NCBI GenBank assembly: GCA_030490835.1 | Contig: CM059971.1 | Location: 99,886,095-99,950,094, forward strand | DNA length: 64,000 bases | Direction: 5' to 3' | Origin: Annona cherimola | Lineage: Eukaryota > Streptophyta > Magnoliopsida > Magnoliales > Annonaceae | In this document: in pieces, positions 27,801 to 35,130 of the stretch | Numbering within the stretch: position 1 is the first letter of the stretch | Layout: each line of letters begins with the position of its first letter | The notes under the pieces: model-generated | What the model was told of the DNA's origin: nothing | What the model saw: the letters and a program-made list of their open reading frames with translations, nothing else | Database searches by the model: none | Program-made: the position numbers and the translations under genes

Positions 27801-30611
27801 TATGTTTGGCAATTTGAAAAAAAAATGTTAAACTAAAATTTTTCAATCTAAACCTTTTCACTCTCTATAACCATATTTTAAAATTATTTCTTTACATCTT
27901 TCTATACAACTATCCTATTTTTTAATCATTTCTACACAACTATCCATACAACTAACCTATCTATTTTTAATCTAAATTATTATTTTACATAGATTGAATT
28001 CCACATCAAGCATCCAAATATTAAAAATGAAAAGGGTTACATGGAACTGCTTCCATGTAATCTAATTATATAGAAACGGGACTGTAATAATAATTTAATA
28101 ATAATAATAATCATCATCATCATAATCAAAAGAAAAAAGTAAATCTGCATACCTCATATGAGAAGTCAACATGACCAGGTGTATCAATCAGATTTAAGCA
28201 GTACGGCTGATTATCGAGCATGTAGCGCATTCTAGCTGCCTAATCAAAATAAGAAGTAATTAGTTGTTAGAATTTATCAACACATTCTTAGCCATCAACA
28301 AAATTTATGCTAAATCCTATGAGGGTCATGTGGAATTCGGCAACACAGTTCTTAAGAATGAACTATAAACAATTAAGCAAGAGCCAAATAAAAGAAACAC
28401 CCAAAAGTTCACAAATTAAAATTGACTAAAATTGGATACACGGGCCATTTGGCTAATCCCCATTTCTCATCTTGGTCTTTTACCCTGATGTCAAAAACTC
28501 AAATATACAGATGCATAGAGATGGGTAGATTACAGCAGAAAGATACATAATAGAGAGAGAGAGAGATGAAGATAGGAGCCTACAAAAAATAAATAAACAA
28601 TGAAAGAGAAAGGATTAAAGGAAAAAAATAACCGGTTTGTTTCCAAGATCCAAGCACCAGGTTTCAAGACTCTTCGTGATCACTGCCTCTGTTTTTCAGG
28701 ACAGATGATTAAGACCCTTGTCACTTCCAATGCCAGTACTTTCCTAAACTATTTCTTTTGTACTTTAGGGTGTTGAGGTCTGCCAGATGATAATTGCACC
28801 ACAAGTTTTGTTGAATTCTAAATAATAATTTTTTCAGAGTGCTAAAATAGTACTATAAATGAGCAACACCATTTGTCATTTGTTCCTAAAAACTATAGGT
28901 GGAGAACTGGAGCCAGCATGTTTTCTCTCATGTTTTAAGGTGTGTTTGGGAAGTGATAAAACTTTTGATGAAGATTTTTTGGTGTAAACGTTTTTGAAAT
29001 AAGAGAAAATGATGTGATATAATAAAGGTAATTATGAGAAGTAAAGAAAAGTCAAATAAATAGGTTAGATGTATGGATAATTGAGTAGAAATAATTGAAA
29101 AGTAGAATAGTTATATAGGAAAAAGTGAAAAAATAATTAAAAAATAGGATAATTGTGGAGAGTGAAAAGTTTTAGTTTGAAATGTTTTTGGTGTAAACAA
29201 ACACCTCCTTAGTTTGCATGATGGCAGATCAAAACATAAGATATGATGGATGAATGGATAGTTTTGCAAACTTTCACCTAAAAAAATAATCATGTCAAGA
29301 TTATAACCAAACTAATCACATTAAATTGTCAACAGCTTACACGCTTAAACAAAGAAACAGCTGTAAGACATGTCTGTTTCTTTGGGTGGGTGGGAGAAGC
29401 ATACCTGTAATTTGATTGTAATTCCCCTCTCTCTCTCAAGGTCCATGTTATCTAGAAATTGGTCTTTCATTTCCCTCTGGTTCACAGTTCCCGTAATTTG
29501 TAATAACTTATCTGCTAAAGTTGACTTTCCATGGTCAATGTGCGCAATGATGCAAAAGTTTCTGATATTTGAAATAGGGACCTGTAATTCAACAGTGTAA
29601 GCAATTCCTTCAGACTGAGTGTTATGTCAACTGAAATAAATATATGGTGTGTTTGGGAAGTGATAAAACTTTTTAAGAAAAGTTTTTGAAATGAAAGAAA
29701 ATGATGTAATATGATGCTCAATGATGAAGTGTAAAGATATTAAAGTTAAAATAGATAGAGTAGTTGTATAGATAGTTGTGTAAAAAGAATTAAAAATAGA
29801 GTAATTGTATAGGAAGATGTGAAAAAATGATTAAAAATAGCGTAATTGTGAAGAGTGGAAAGTTTTAAATTGAAAATTTTTATTTTAAAAGTTTTAATGG
29901 TAAATAAGTGCAAAAAAAAAAAAAAAAAAAATCTTTCTTGCTTTTCTAAGGAGGAAATAACTTCTGGTTTTCTTCTTGATTTGAAGTAAGGAAAAAAAAA
30001 AAAATGCGTCATTAAGTACAATTTTTTTATAGCTGGAGACAAAAAACCTCCTAAGCGGTCAACAGAGAGGCAGCTTCTCAGATGATCGATAATATCAACC
30101 CGTCCCAATTTTTAGGGCAAGTGATAGAAGTTCATAATAGGATTCCGATCTCCTGTTTCTTCGATCGCTCTAGAAATTTATAAATTAATCAGTTCAATTC
30201 ATTCATACGCAAAGTCAAAACAGCCGGGCTTGGCAATCATGAAGAAGGAAGATAGCTAAGCGATTCAGACGAAATTGACACTTTCCAAGACAAAAAATAT
30301 TAGAATTTCCATAGACGCGTTACGGTAGTTGAATTTCGGTATGGCATTACCTTCGACAGACGATGCTGGCCAGCTTGGGCAACGAATTCAGGGTCGCGGT
30401 TATCTCGAGAAATAGCCGTCCCGGCAGTTCGGCAGAAAACAACGTTCGTCCTGAGACGCCGGGAACTCGTCCCATTCCTGAGGCGACTATAAGATACCAA
30501 CAGATGGCGGCTGTGTGCGAGGGAGACTCTGGAAGCCTTGGAATCTGCATGGTGGTTTGTAGAGTTTACGTTCGAAATGGAAGGAAAGCGGCAGATATCA
30601 GCTGCCGCCAT
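97..30611 (-). CDS. LEPA: Chloroplast translation factor LepA (EF4/GUF1-like GTPase), 21 exons, 3' end off the window
   Basis: LepA/EF4 is a ribosome-binding GTPase related to EF-G that can back-translocate stalled ribosomes; the plastid form supports thylakoid protein synthesis. Exons, in coding order: 30351-30611, 29405-29581, 28153-28239, 14648-14704, 14391-14456, 12880-12942, 12633-12677, 12365-12465, 11983-12079, 10014-10085, 8999-9153, 8839-8896, 7244-7324, 7040-7126, 4125-4196, 3908-4042, 3704-3777, 2131-2218, 1510-1587, 495-570, 97-137. All junctions are GT-AG and keep frame, giving 657 codons; the final exon (about 30 residues) lies left of position 1. G1 AHIDHGKS (about residues 100-107), G3 DTPGH (165-169, with the catalytic His), G4 NKID (219-222) and G5 SAK (250-252) are intact. 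EF-G-like domains and the LepA-specific C-terminal domain follow. Strings such as [16 protein letters not shown] match the plastid rather than the mitochondrial paralogue. No disabling change is seen. Confidence 0.95.
2867..3152. mobile_element. Tourist-like MITE in LEPA intron 17
   Basis: A 286-bp AT-rich segment bounded by the inverted ends GGGTCTGCTTGG and CCAAACAGACCC. The interior contains the recurring strings TGATATGATATAATGG and AATAATAGAAAAAGTAGAGTA, shared with other MITEs in this window. It has no coding capacity. The 5' side abuts TAAA, consistent with TAA/TTA-targeting PIF/Harbinger (Tourist) elements. Confidence 0.6.
4250..4673. mobile_element. MITE with about 75-bp terminal inverted repeats in LEPA intron 14
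   Basis: The left end reads TTTTGCAAATATGTCTACAA and continues through AAGTTTGACCAATATTTCATCTGTGCCCC. The right end is its reverse complement with some mismatches, including GGGACAGATGATATATTGGTC and CATACTTGCAAAAA. Further in, GATATTGCAAATATGCCCA pairs with TGGGCATATTTGCAATATT. It is a non-coding two-arm element, family unassigned. Confidence 0.65.
4880..5150. mobile_element. Foldback (long inverted repeat) element
   Basis: The left arm contains GTGTATTTAATCTATATACTA followed by AGTTTTGTCATTTTACAATA. The right arm contains the complementary TATTGTAAAATGGCAAAACT, then TTAGCATATGGATTAAAC. A single strand could form a long AT-rich hairpin. It belongs to the foldback superfamily also seen at 15.7, 32.0, 46.25, 57.9 and 58.6 kb. 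Confidence 0.5.
5451..5478 (+). repeat. Poly-C tract, 28 consecutive C
   Basis: An uninterrupted run of 28 cytosines, preceded by CCGCGCGCA and followed by ATCCCAATCATT, just outside the hAT-like element at 5490. Runs this long are prone to slippage and sequencing error, so the length is uncertain. Confidence 0.9.
5490..6514. mobile_element. hAT-like non-autonomous element with captured gene-like sequence
   Basis: The termini are TAGGGGTGCAAGTGGGTT on the left and AACCCACTTGCAACCCTA on the right, matching the TAGGG(G)TGCAA ends of two other elements here (15350 and 35794). The flanking 8-mers CCAATCAT and CAGTGATT match poorly as a target duplication. The interior is less AT-rich than its surroundings and includes codon-like stretches on the plus strand: about 5840-5930, about 5950-6090, and 6261-6380. 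The last is preceded by an acceptor-like TTTGCTGCAG and ends in TAA. I do not recognise the protein; its frames are broken. Confidence 0.6.
8764..8847 (-). repeat. 42-bp tandem duplication over the LEPA exon 12 donor site
   Basis: Two 42-bp copies (8764-8805 and 8806-8847) differ at a few positions. Copy 2 holds the last nine coding bases of exon 12 and the used donor (AAT then GTATGTCAC, minus strand). Copy 1 carries a second perfect GTATGTCAC donor 42 bp downstream. Use of that second site would read through into an in-frame stop. Confidence 0.85.
10257..10518. mobile_element. Tourist-like MITE in LEPA intron 9
   Basis: A 262-bp element with ends GGGTGTGTTTAGG and AACATGCCC, flanked on both sides by TAA, the 3-bp target duplication expected for PIF/Harbinger-type MITEs. 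The interior is AT-rich and shares AAACTTTTGGATGAAAAGTT, GATATGATATGATAG and TTAGTTGTATGGGTAATTG with its relatives. Confidence 0.75.
12365..29581 (-). CDS. LEPA: LEPA exons 2-8: GTPase domain
   Basis: Exons 2-8 encode about residues 88-286, the G domain. Exon 2 (29405-29581) carries AHIDHGKS and the switch I motif ERERGITI. Exon 3 (28153-28239) carries [11 protein letters not shown]. Exon 4 (14648-14704) carries [13 protein letters not shown]. Exons 5 and 6 carry [15 protein letters not shown] and [10 protein letters not shown]. Exon 7 ends in CSAK. Exon 8 (12365-12465) ends in phase 2, its last Ser codon being completed by exon 9. Exons 3 and 4 adjoin in the protein but lie 13.4 kb apart, because intron 3 has absorbed several nested transposons. 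Confidence 0.93.
13748..14040 (+). mobile_element. 5'-truncated RTE LINE fragment in LEPA intron 5
   Basis: This 293-bp plus-strand piece corresponds to the C-terminal end and 3' tail of the RTE element at 17014-26867. It encodes remnants resembling [14 protein letters not shown], then CATGGGTAGAGGTAATTAAG, then GCAGCTGATCCCACATAGATGG, and ends in a (GAT)n tail. It is flanked by the 11-bp duplication AATGCACCCTT at 13737-13747 and 14041-14051. A 59-bp internal tandem repeat starts at 13871 and 13930. It is a dead copy. Confidence 0.85.
15699..16101. mobile_element. Foldback element inside the hAT-like element
   Basis: The left arm begins GATCCTATTAGCTCGGACTA and contains CCCACTTAGCTCACTTCAAA, then GTATTTAACGTATAAACCAA. 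The right arm is complementary and ends with GAAGTGGGCTAAGCAGGATA and AGCTAACAGGATCA. The two arms face each other across an AT-repeat loop. Confidence 0.7.
15839..15875. repeat. (AT)n microsatellite
   Basis: About 36 bp of alternating A and T in the loop side of the foldback element at 15699-16101. Confidence 0.9.
17049..19149 (-). pseudogene. RTE LINE reverse transcriptase half
   Basis: This is the C-terminal part of the RTE ORF. The longest ATG-initiated stretch is 19082-17049, but the frame stays open through 19149, where the LTR element interrupts it, so the ATG at 19082 is internal. RT blocks are clear: [78 protein letters not shown] and the catalytic LFADDIVL (about 17807-17830). Downstream lie the RTE C-terminal blocks [12 protein letters not shown] and [10 protein letters not shown]. 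The protein ends AADPT, with a stop in the 3' tail. This half is intact; the gene is broken by the insertion and the upstream frameshift. Confidence 0.93.
19150..19725 (+). repeat. 5' LTR
   Basis: 576 bp, TGATGAAAATAGC to CCTACATCA. A TATAAATA box lies at 19533-19540 and the probable transcript start is about 30 bp beyond. The motif GATATTTTAG(G/A)ATCTGTTT and the following 40 bp occur twice within the LTR. Compared with the 3' LTR it has an extra 17-bp tandem copy around TTTCTTAAGAAGTTTAC near 19445-19470. Confidence 0.95.
19728..19740 (+). other. Primer binding site, initiator Met-tRNA type
   Basis: TGGTATCAAAGCC lies two bases after the 5' LTR. It differs at one base from TGGTATCAGAGC, the usual plant primer site complementary to the 3' end of initiator methionine tRNA, which primes minus-strand DNA synthesis. 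Confidence 0.85.
19741..20302 (+). repeat. Retrotransposon leader with imperfect tandem repeats
   Basis: Between primer site and start codon lies a non-coding leader. From about 19800 to 20060 it is built from variants of GCTGCTGTCCATTCTATTGG and TGCTGTCCACAAGCTGGT. An A17 run (19787-19803) and an A13 run (near 20220) are also present. Packaging or dimerisation signals usually lie here; none is identified. Confidence 0.7.
20303..25228 (+). CDS. Ty3/gypsy gag-pol polyprotein with C-terminal chromodomain
   Basis: A single uninterrupted 1641-residue polyprotein from ATG 20303 (context CACCATGC). Gag spans about 1-390, with the capsid core [16 protein letters not shown] and the zinc knuckle C393-C396-H401-C406. 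The protease active site is DGGSS at D489. Reverse transcriptase carries YFDD (844-847) and RNase H starts near D992 (ACDASG). Integrase has H1173, H1180, C1210 and C1213, then catalytic D1242, D1303 and E1339, an exact DD35E spacing. Near the end lies RFLVKWKN with W1574, a chromodomain that appears to lack the first aromatic-cage residue. Every catalytic residue checked is present and there is no frameshift, so the element may be coding-competent. The final 25 residues are encoded inside the 3' LTR. Confidence 0.95.
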   Translation: MPTNAELNAELEALSNSIDNRFESLTTLCDTLAQKQEDFQKETTSSIQSLITSVNRLTEIVGKRPMIETGQSFRNGQSHNTHASSSSPIITGLLQNPNIHAKGHHNPEHSHIPEMHTNLENHENDNNSYEIGFANNLRHGNYQRNYNIHFPQQQRRVIDNSWMAKQVKVDVPSYDGRLDPNAFLDWLADMEDFFCWYDMDDAQRLRFTKIKLVGSAKRYWQGVLDESQRIGVPITTWAEMKAKLKEKYLPEYHQTQLLEQLVNLRQGSLSVTDYLNKFEDLKMKCGIQEDPWVTRTKFINGLKPEIKTLLKLHSVISVEDAYYKALELENFQKSFTNKRLIPQIGETRVSKLNSNLTSFQGTTKPLPEQYTSREKSNPVSRFDATSKRVNGPCFRCGGKGHIASQCPQHTLTIYHVDDHEDVTIDQVAETFEEPSDCELDGDYSYNEDLQLNVVRCILTTSFSNSDWRRTNIFHQFFKCENTVCKIVIDGGSSMNVIAKSAIVRLNLKTELHPHPYRVAWVDKTTLPVNERCLVPISMDDYSDHIWCDVLPMDVAHILLGRPWLYDLKVIHYGQPNTYIIKHNGKSILLKPAKPKESDRSHKESPVDSSEKRPLHILTRKQFEKEGQDSGLILAIVTKDETNTVLHETNVALPEIQALMKEYKDVIPDELPNELPPMRDIQHAIDLIPGSQLPNLPHFRMNPNERAELKRQVTELLDKGFIRESISPCAVPALLTPKKDGSWRMCVDSRAINKITIKYRFPIPRLDDILDLLTGAQWFSKIDLRSGYHQIRIRTGDEWKTAFKTQDGLFEWLVMPFGLSNAPSTFMRIMNQVFQPFIGKFVVVYFDDILIYSRSKEEHLQHLKFVLETLRSEKFFVNLKKCYFLTNQVIFLGFVVSANGISMDPSKVKAIREWPEPTSISEVRSFRGLAAFYRRFIKGFSTIMTPITDCLKKKEFQWSTSASRAFKEIKKKMTESPVLRLPDFTKVFEIACDASGVGIGGVLSQEGHPIAYFSQKLNEAKQKYSTYDREFYAVVQALKFWRHYLLPHEFVLYSDHMALRYLQSQKRLSARHAKWIEFLQEYAFVLKHQAGIENKPADALSRVSLILHSMDVKVVGFDRLKSEYPSCTDFGIIFHETQTGNRNDYVIHDGYLFKGIKLCIPNTSFRDFLIWELHAGGIAGHFGRDKTISLVEDRFYWPSLKRDVSRIVSQCRTCQLAKAQKRNTGLYTPLPVPHIPWQDISMDFILGLPKTSRGFDSILVVVDRFSKMAHFIPCTKSADASYIAKLFFREIVKLHGLPTSIVSDRDVKFVSYFWKTLWKLSGTKLKFSSAFHPQTDGQTEVVNRSLGNLLRTLVGEHIGTWDSVLAIAEFAYNNSVNRSTGKSPFEIVYGYIPRAPIDLIPLPIDTRSSATAESFAQHIRDVHADIRRKITLSNENYKLAADVHRRKHEFDVGDYVMARVRPERYPKNSFKKLHARANGPFRVLRKLGSNAYELDLPSDIGISSTFNIADLFPYRGTFEPPSLSAGISTDNSSASPHVPILPRVSSTFSDQIEDILQDELVTTGSGIMQRFLVKWKNKLDSDATWVTEDYLRHLDPNILEQYQSQNSPVASFSKPGRIDENSKKFFKSVYSRRKNFVKGKQS
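25142..25152 (+). other. Polypurine tract within the coding region
   Basis: CCGGGGAGAAT directly precedes the 3' LTR and would prime plus-strand synthesis. It is read as codons of the polyprotein C-terminus (Pro-Gly-Arg-Ile), so the same bases serve as coding sequence and replication primer. Confidence 0.7.
25153..25711 (+). repeat. 3' LTR
   Basis: 559 bp, matching the 5' LTR apart from one substitution and lack of the 17-bp duplication. Its first 76 bases encode the last 25 residues and the stop of the polyprotein. TATAAATA lies at 25519-25526. Confidence 0.95.
25717..26754 (-). pseudogene. RTE LINE endonuclease half, frameshifted
   Basis: The N-terminal half starts at ATG 26752-26754. It encodes an APE-type endonuclease with [33 protein letters not shown] and [11 protein letters not shown], the metal-binding and catalytic blocks that nick target DNA. 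The frame ends at 25861 just after LITFKRD; coding resemblance resumes in another frame ([10 protein letters not shown], then [14 protein letters not shown]) up to the LTR insertion at 25716, which shows a frameshift near 25860. The N-terminus holds a repeated VVRNxQGLLGR motif encoded by about 69-bp tandem repeats. Confidence 0.9.
26512..26722 (-). repeat. Three imperfect 68-69-bp tandem repeats in the RTE 5' region
   Basis: Units begin near 26512, at 26581 and at 26650. The two best share CAACCCTTG, CATTTCTCACTACA, CCGGGCTC and AACGCCCTAGCA. On the coding strand they give a repeated VVRNxQGLLGR motif at the N-terminus of the endonuclease protein. Confidence 0.8.
27515..27693. mobile_element. 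Tourist-like MITE fragment, reversed
   Basis: Reads as the reverse complement of the family: TCCACAATTATTCTATTTTT, CATCTTCATATACAACTAC and the end CAAACACACCC. The left terminus is not clear. Confidence 0.5.
27798..28020. mobile_element. Diverged Tourist-like MITE, reversed interior
   Basis: Starts CTATGTTTGGCAATTTG and contains AACCTTTTCACTCTCTATAA and CATCTTTCTATACAACTATC, the reverse complement of the common MITE interior. The right end near CAAGCATCCAAAT is degraded. Confidence 0.45.
28085..28132. repeat. (AAT)n(CAT)n microsatellite next to LEPA exon 3
   Basis: Short runs of AAT then CAT/ATC repeats, about 20 bp beyond the exon 3 donor on the minus strand. Confidence 0.75.
28939..29208. 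mobile_element. Tourist-like MITE in LEPA intron 2
   Basis: A 270-bp element from GGTGTGTTTGGGAAGTG to AACAAACACCTCC. It is flanked by TAA on the left and TTA on the right. The interior has GATGTGATATAATAAAGG and GTGGAGAGTGAAAAGTTTTA. Confidence 0.7.
29646..29912. mobile_element. Tourist-like MITE in LEPA intron 1
   Basis: Begins GGTGTGTTTGGGAAGTGATA and keeps the family interior (AGTTGTATAGATAGTTGTGT). The right terminus has decayed into TTAATGGTAAATAAGTGC followed by an A run. Confidence 0.55.
30351..30611 (-). CDS. LEPA: LEPA exon 1: start codon and chloroplast transit peptide
   Basis: This exon encodes residues 1-87. It begins MAAADICRF and is rich in Ser, Arg and Ala with few acidic residues, as expected of a chloroplast transit peptide. 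A likely cleavage zone lies near the Val-Phe-Cys-Arg-Thr-Ala-Gly stretch. The ATG at 30609-30611 has A at -3 and G at +4, a strong plant start context. The frame stays open upstream to another ATG at 30819-30821, which would add 70 residues; I prefer the shorter form because the Met-Ala-Ala start is typical of transit peptides. The exon ends in AAG followed by GTAATG, phase 0. Confidence 0.85.
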
Positions 30612-31497
30612 TTTCTGCCGGAAGGAAAGCAGAGTGGCGAAATCCCCCACTCTATCCAGTTTCAATTCGAAAGTTCGGACGGTTGCCCCGCACCGGCGCG
30701 CCCTTGGAACCACGCGATTGGAGTGTGGGGCCCTTAGCCTGTTAGCACATGTGGTTGCATCGGAGCGGCTCGTTTGAATTAATTTTCCTGGATTACTGAC
30801 CCGATAATTAATTGACGTCATTCTATTTCTTGACCAGTTCAAGGAAATCTAATAGAAGTTCGCCTATTTCATATGATAAATTAAATAAGTTGATTTTTTA
30901 TTGATATTTGTAATATCTGACATTACAACCCTATTGATTCACACAGGTGACATAAATACTCTTAGAAAAGATAATAAGCGCTTATATATCCTCGTACAAA
31001 ATTACAAATACAATTAACTCCTACCTTATTATAAAAGAACCAAATTCCCATTACCATTTTTACCGCAAGTGCTGCGCCTGTCGACCGTTGTCGACACCAT
31101 CCCGGTTGCTTTTGATTTTTCTTTGGCTACACACAGAATCGGTCCTTGGGGAATATGTAGAAGTAAAAAAAAAATTCCCACATGATTGGTCATCTTTAAC
31201 TCTCTATTACTATTATATTTTTTCATAGAATTATTCTGCTTATTTTAATCTAATTTAACTGTATTTATTTACAATAATTGCATTTACTATGGTTCCACCA
31301 CTCTTTTACTTTTAGAATTACTTTCTATTTTCAATTTTCTACTTTTACTTTTAACCCTTTTCAGATGCTGAGTAAAAAAGGCATGGACAAATAAATTACA
31401 TATTACGAAATTTCAAATTTGGGGGTAGTGTAACATTAAAAAAAAAAAAAAGTTGGAGTAGCGTAGTTTACTGGTGAACAGCATCTAATACTTCAGT
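30612..31497 (-). promoter_or_regulatory. LEPA upstream region
   Basis: Between the LEPA start codon and the 3' end of the L1 element. The 230 bp nearest LEPA are GC-richer (CCGCACCGGCGCGCCC near 30691) and probably hold the 5' UTR and core promoter. No convincing TATA box is seen. Beyond 30850 the sequence is AT-rich with no recognised feature. Confidence 0.4.
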
Positions 31498-31984
31498 TTT
31501 TTTTTTTATTGGAAGGCGGTGTATACATTAATTCACAAAAAAACCTGAATACATCTTATTCATATGGATTGGATTTACAAGAAAACTAGGTGGGTTCTCC
31601 CACTAAGCTATATTTGGGGCTAATGCTTTTCCAGCAGCATCAGCTATCAAATGTGCACAACTGTTTCCAGCTCTCATCACGTGCAGGTAAGACACTGTGA
31701 CAAAGTAGTCATCTAAAGCTGGATACGCCAGCCAACAATTGACAAAATGGGGCCAACCTCCCTAAGTCGATTACAACCAAGGAGTCAGTTTCAATTTCCA
31801 AGCGTTGCAGCTTCAACTATGTCCCTCCTTTCATCCCAAAGCACAGAGTCATTGCTTCCAAATTCACAGTATCAATGTTGCCTGTGATTTTCCTCCCTGT
31901 TGCTGCAAAAAAAAAACCCCATCTGGACTCCTAAGAATAGCCCTAAGACCCATACATTTGTGGAGGCTGGCTCAATGCAAATGC

Positions 31985-32294
31985 ACCCGGTGTACTTCAC
32001 CCATTTTTCTTTTTTCTTTTTTTTGAATTTTTTTGTACACGAATGTTAATATAAGTGTATTTAACATGTGTATAAATTTTTATCATCTTTGGAGATTTTT
32101 AGAAATTTTTTTCGGATTTTTTAAACTTAGTGTCATTTTTAGTAATTCCACTCATTTTAAAAAATCCGAAAAAAATATCTAAAAATCTTTAAAAATGGTA
32201 AAAATTTATACACATGTTAAATACACTAAGATTAACATTTTCATTAAAAAAGTTTCAAAAAAAAAAAAAAGATTTAGTACACCCGGGTGCATTG
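31985..32294. mobile_element. Foldback element inside the L1 RNase H region
   Basis: Ends are GCACCCGGTGTACTTCACCC and TAGTACACCCGGGTGC. Inside, GTGTATTTAACATGTGTATA pairs with TATACACATGTTAAATACAC, and TTTTTTTCGGATTTTTTAAA pairs with a TTTAAAAAATCCGAAAAAAA-type arm. L1 coding similarity continues on both sides. Confidence 0.75.
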
Positions 32295-34170
32295 AATCAG
32301 CGTCTTACATTTGTCTCTTACATTTCTTTTCCCATCGAAGTTGATTTTGAAGTACCCGTAACCAGGTCTTCTCCATCTAGGGACCAAAACTCTGTCAAAA
32401 CAGGAAGTATTACCCATGGTTGCCACCACATTGAGACCATCCAAGTATGAGTAGCACCACTCAATAATATTGTTTAAGTCTGGTTGTTGGCCTAGTTCCT
32501 TAGCTTGGTTCTTAAGATACCAAACCCTTTATCAGAAGACAATGAAAGTAGAGAGATTCTCACCTGCAACGATGTTTGACATTTGATAGAGAATTCCTCT
32601 TGGAGCAGCCCTTGGAGTCCATATGGTCTTGTCTGGGACCAATATCCTTTTTGCTGGAGCAATTTTCTCACAAAACATGAACAGATGATTAGTGTCTTCA
32701 ACTCTCAATCCATAGAACTGACATAGTGGGTTCACAGCTATACCCCTCCTGATGAGGTTTGCCTTGGTGGGAAGGGCGTTTTTCATCAATCTCCATCCAA
32801 AAACTTTAATCCTGCTTAGAACATTTGCCCTCCAGATTTTCTTTAGGATTTTTGTTTCTTGTGCTTCTCTTCTTCCATTTTTCCATCCTATGATCCCTAC
32901 AACACAACAGTCATTAGTTGTTAGCATTTTATATGCTGATTTGACTGAAAATGGTGTTTACTTCATGCTTCTAGTACCACTCGTCCTGACTGTCCCCATG
33001 GGGAACTGGAATTGTGCAAATTTTCTTCCATCCTTATTCACCAACAACAGTTTGGATCAGCTCCTCCTTCCAACATTTGTTTTGGTCATCAATGAAACTT
33101 GCGACCCTTTGATCGTTTGTATGAATTCCAACAGAGGCCTAGCCTTGGTTAGTGTTGTCCAGCCATTTGTCCATAAAGAACCTGACATATTGCCCATTCC
33201 CAATTCTCTACTGACTTTCCCCCCATAATCACCTCCCTAGCTTTGAGGATACCCTTCCAAGTGTATGGGTCATTTGGCCTTCCATTGCACTCCCAAAAAC
33301 TCACAGTGGGAAAGTATTTAGCCTTCAGTTCAAAGAAACAAAGTGTGTTACTATTCTGTAGCAGCCTCCAGCAATATTTTGACACAAGAGCTAGGTTAAA
33401 AGCAATCAAATCCCGAAAGCTCATACCCCCATCCTTCTTTGATTTACACATCTTACTCCAAGCCACCCAACTTATCTTTCTCATTCCCTCATTCTCTCTC
33501 CACCAAAATCTACTTAACATGTTGTTTATTTCTTTGCAGAAGCTACTTGGGAGCAAAAACAGGCACATAGCATAAGAGGGTATGCTTTGGGCCACCGCCT
33601 TAATGAGAATTTCCTTTCCACTGATGACAATAGTCTCTCTTTCCAGCCTTGGATTTTCCTCCAAATCCTAGCCTTGAGGTTACTGAACTTAGACTTTTTG
33701 GATCTCCCTAACCACGCAGTGAGCCCCGGATAGGTGTCAATTTGTATATCCCTAGATCCTCGGCATTCCTGCACCTCTTTTTTTAAAACTTGTCCAGTAT
33801 TTGCGCTGGAGAAAACAACTCTTTTGTCGATATTAATCTTCTGCCCAGAGCAATCACTGCATATTTGAAGAGCTTCCAATAGATTTGCAACCTCTTGATT
33901 ATCTGCTCTAAGGAAGATAAAGGCGTCATTTGCAAAAAATAGGTGAGAGATTTGGGGTCCTCTAGGGGAGATTTTTAACCCATGAATCACTTGTCTGCTC
34001 TTCCATGCAGTAATAAGGGAGGAGAGGCCTTCATCACACAACAAAAAGAGATACAGGGACAGGAGATCACCTTGCCTAACTCCTCTACCTGAGTATAGGG
34101 TGAATGATAGATGTCCATTCACACAGAATTTGTAACTCACTGAAGTGACACAACTCATTATCCGCTTGAT

Positions 34171-35130
34171 CCATATTTCATTAAACTTCATCTTCCTCAT
34201 AACTTCAGTCAAATACTCCCATTCTACCTTGTCATAGGCCTTTGACATGTCTAACTTTATTGTCACTTCCTTCCTCTTGCCTCTCTTCATGTTTCTCAAG
34301 TAATAGATGACTTCATATGCTATAAGCATGTTGTCTGAGATAAGTGGCCCAGGCACAAAGGCACTTTGTTGGTTTGAGACAGCTTTGTAAAGGCAGACCT
34401 TTAGTCTGTTTGCAATGACTTTGCTATCACCTTGTAAGATACACAGCATAGACTAATTGGGCAGAAGTCCATTAGCTTGTGTGCTCCCTTTTTCTTTGGA
34501 ATAAGAACCACTATTGTCGAGTTGATGAGTTTGATTTGGGCTCTGGCCCCCCGCCATAACTAGAACACATAAAGTCTCTAAACATAAAAAATGCCTTGCC
34601 CTACAATGTTCCAGTGTTTGTGGTAGAAGCATGCTGACATTTCGTCCGGTCCATATTTCATTAAACTTCATCTTCCTCATAACTTCAGTCAAATACTCCC
34701 ATTCTACCTTGTCATAGGCCTTTGACATGTCTAACTTTATTGTCACTTCCTTCCTCTTGCCTCTCTTCATGTTTCTCAAGTAATAGATGACTTCATATGT
34801 TATAAGCATGTTGTCTGAGATAAGTGGCCCAGGCACAAAGGCACTTTGTTGGTTTGAGACAGCTTTGTAAAGGCAGACCTTTAGTCTGTTTGCAATGACT
34901 TTGCTATCACCTTGTAAGATACACAGCATAGACTAATTGGGCAGAAGTCCATTAGCTTGTGTGCTCCCTTTTTCTTTGGAATAAGAACCACTATTGTCGA
35001 GTTGATGAGTTTGATTTGGGCTCTGGCCCCCCGCCATAACTAGAACACATAAAGTCTCTAAACATAAAAAATGCCTTGCCCTACAATGTTCCAGTGTTTG
35101 TGGTAGAAGCCTGCTGACATTTCGTCCGGT
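34171..35130 (-). repeat. 480-bp direct tandem duplication within the L1 RT region
   Basis: Copies 34171-34650 and 34651-35130 abut exactly and differ at two positions noticed (34320 C against 34800 T; 34631 A against 35111 C). Both encode the block with SAFVPGPLISDNML and SKAYDKVEWEYL. Their similarity is far higher than expected for the age of the L1, so the duplication is recent or an assembly artefact. Confidence 0.93.

Noticed and set aside
30363..30737. 124-codon plus-strand open frame opposite LEPA exon 1
   Set aside because: It is the antisense of the GC-rich transit-peptide exon and has no recognisable domain.
30819..30821. Alternative upstream ATG for LEPA
   Set aside because: In frame, but would put 70 residues ahead of a typical transit-peptide start; kept only as an alternative.
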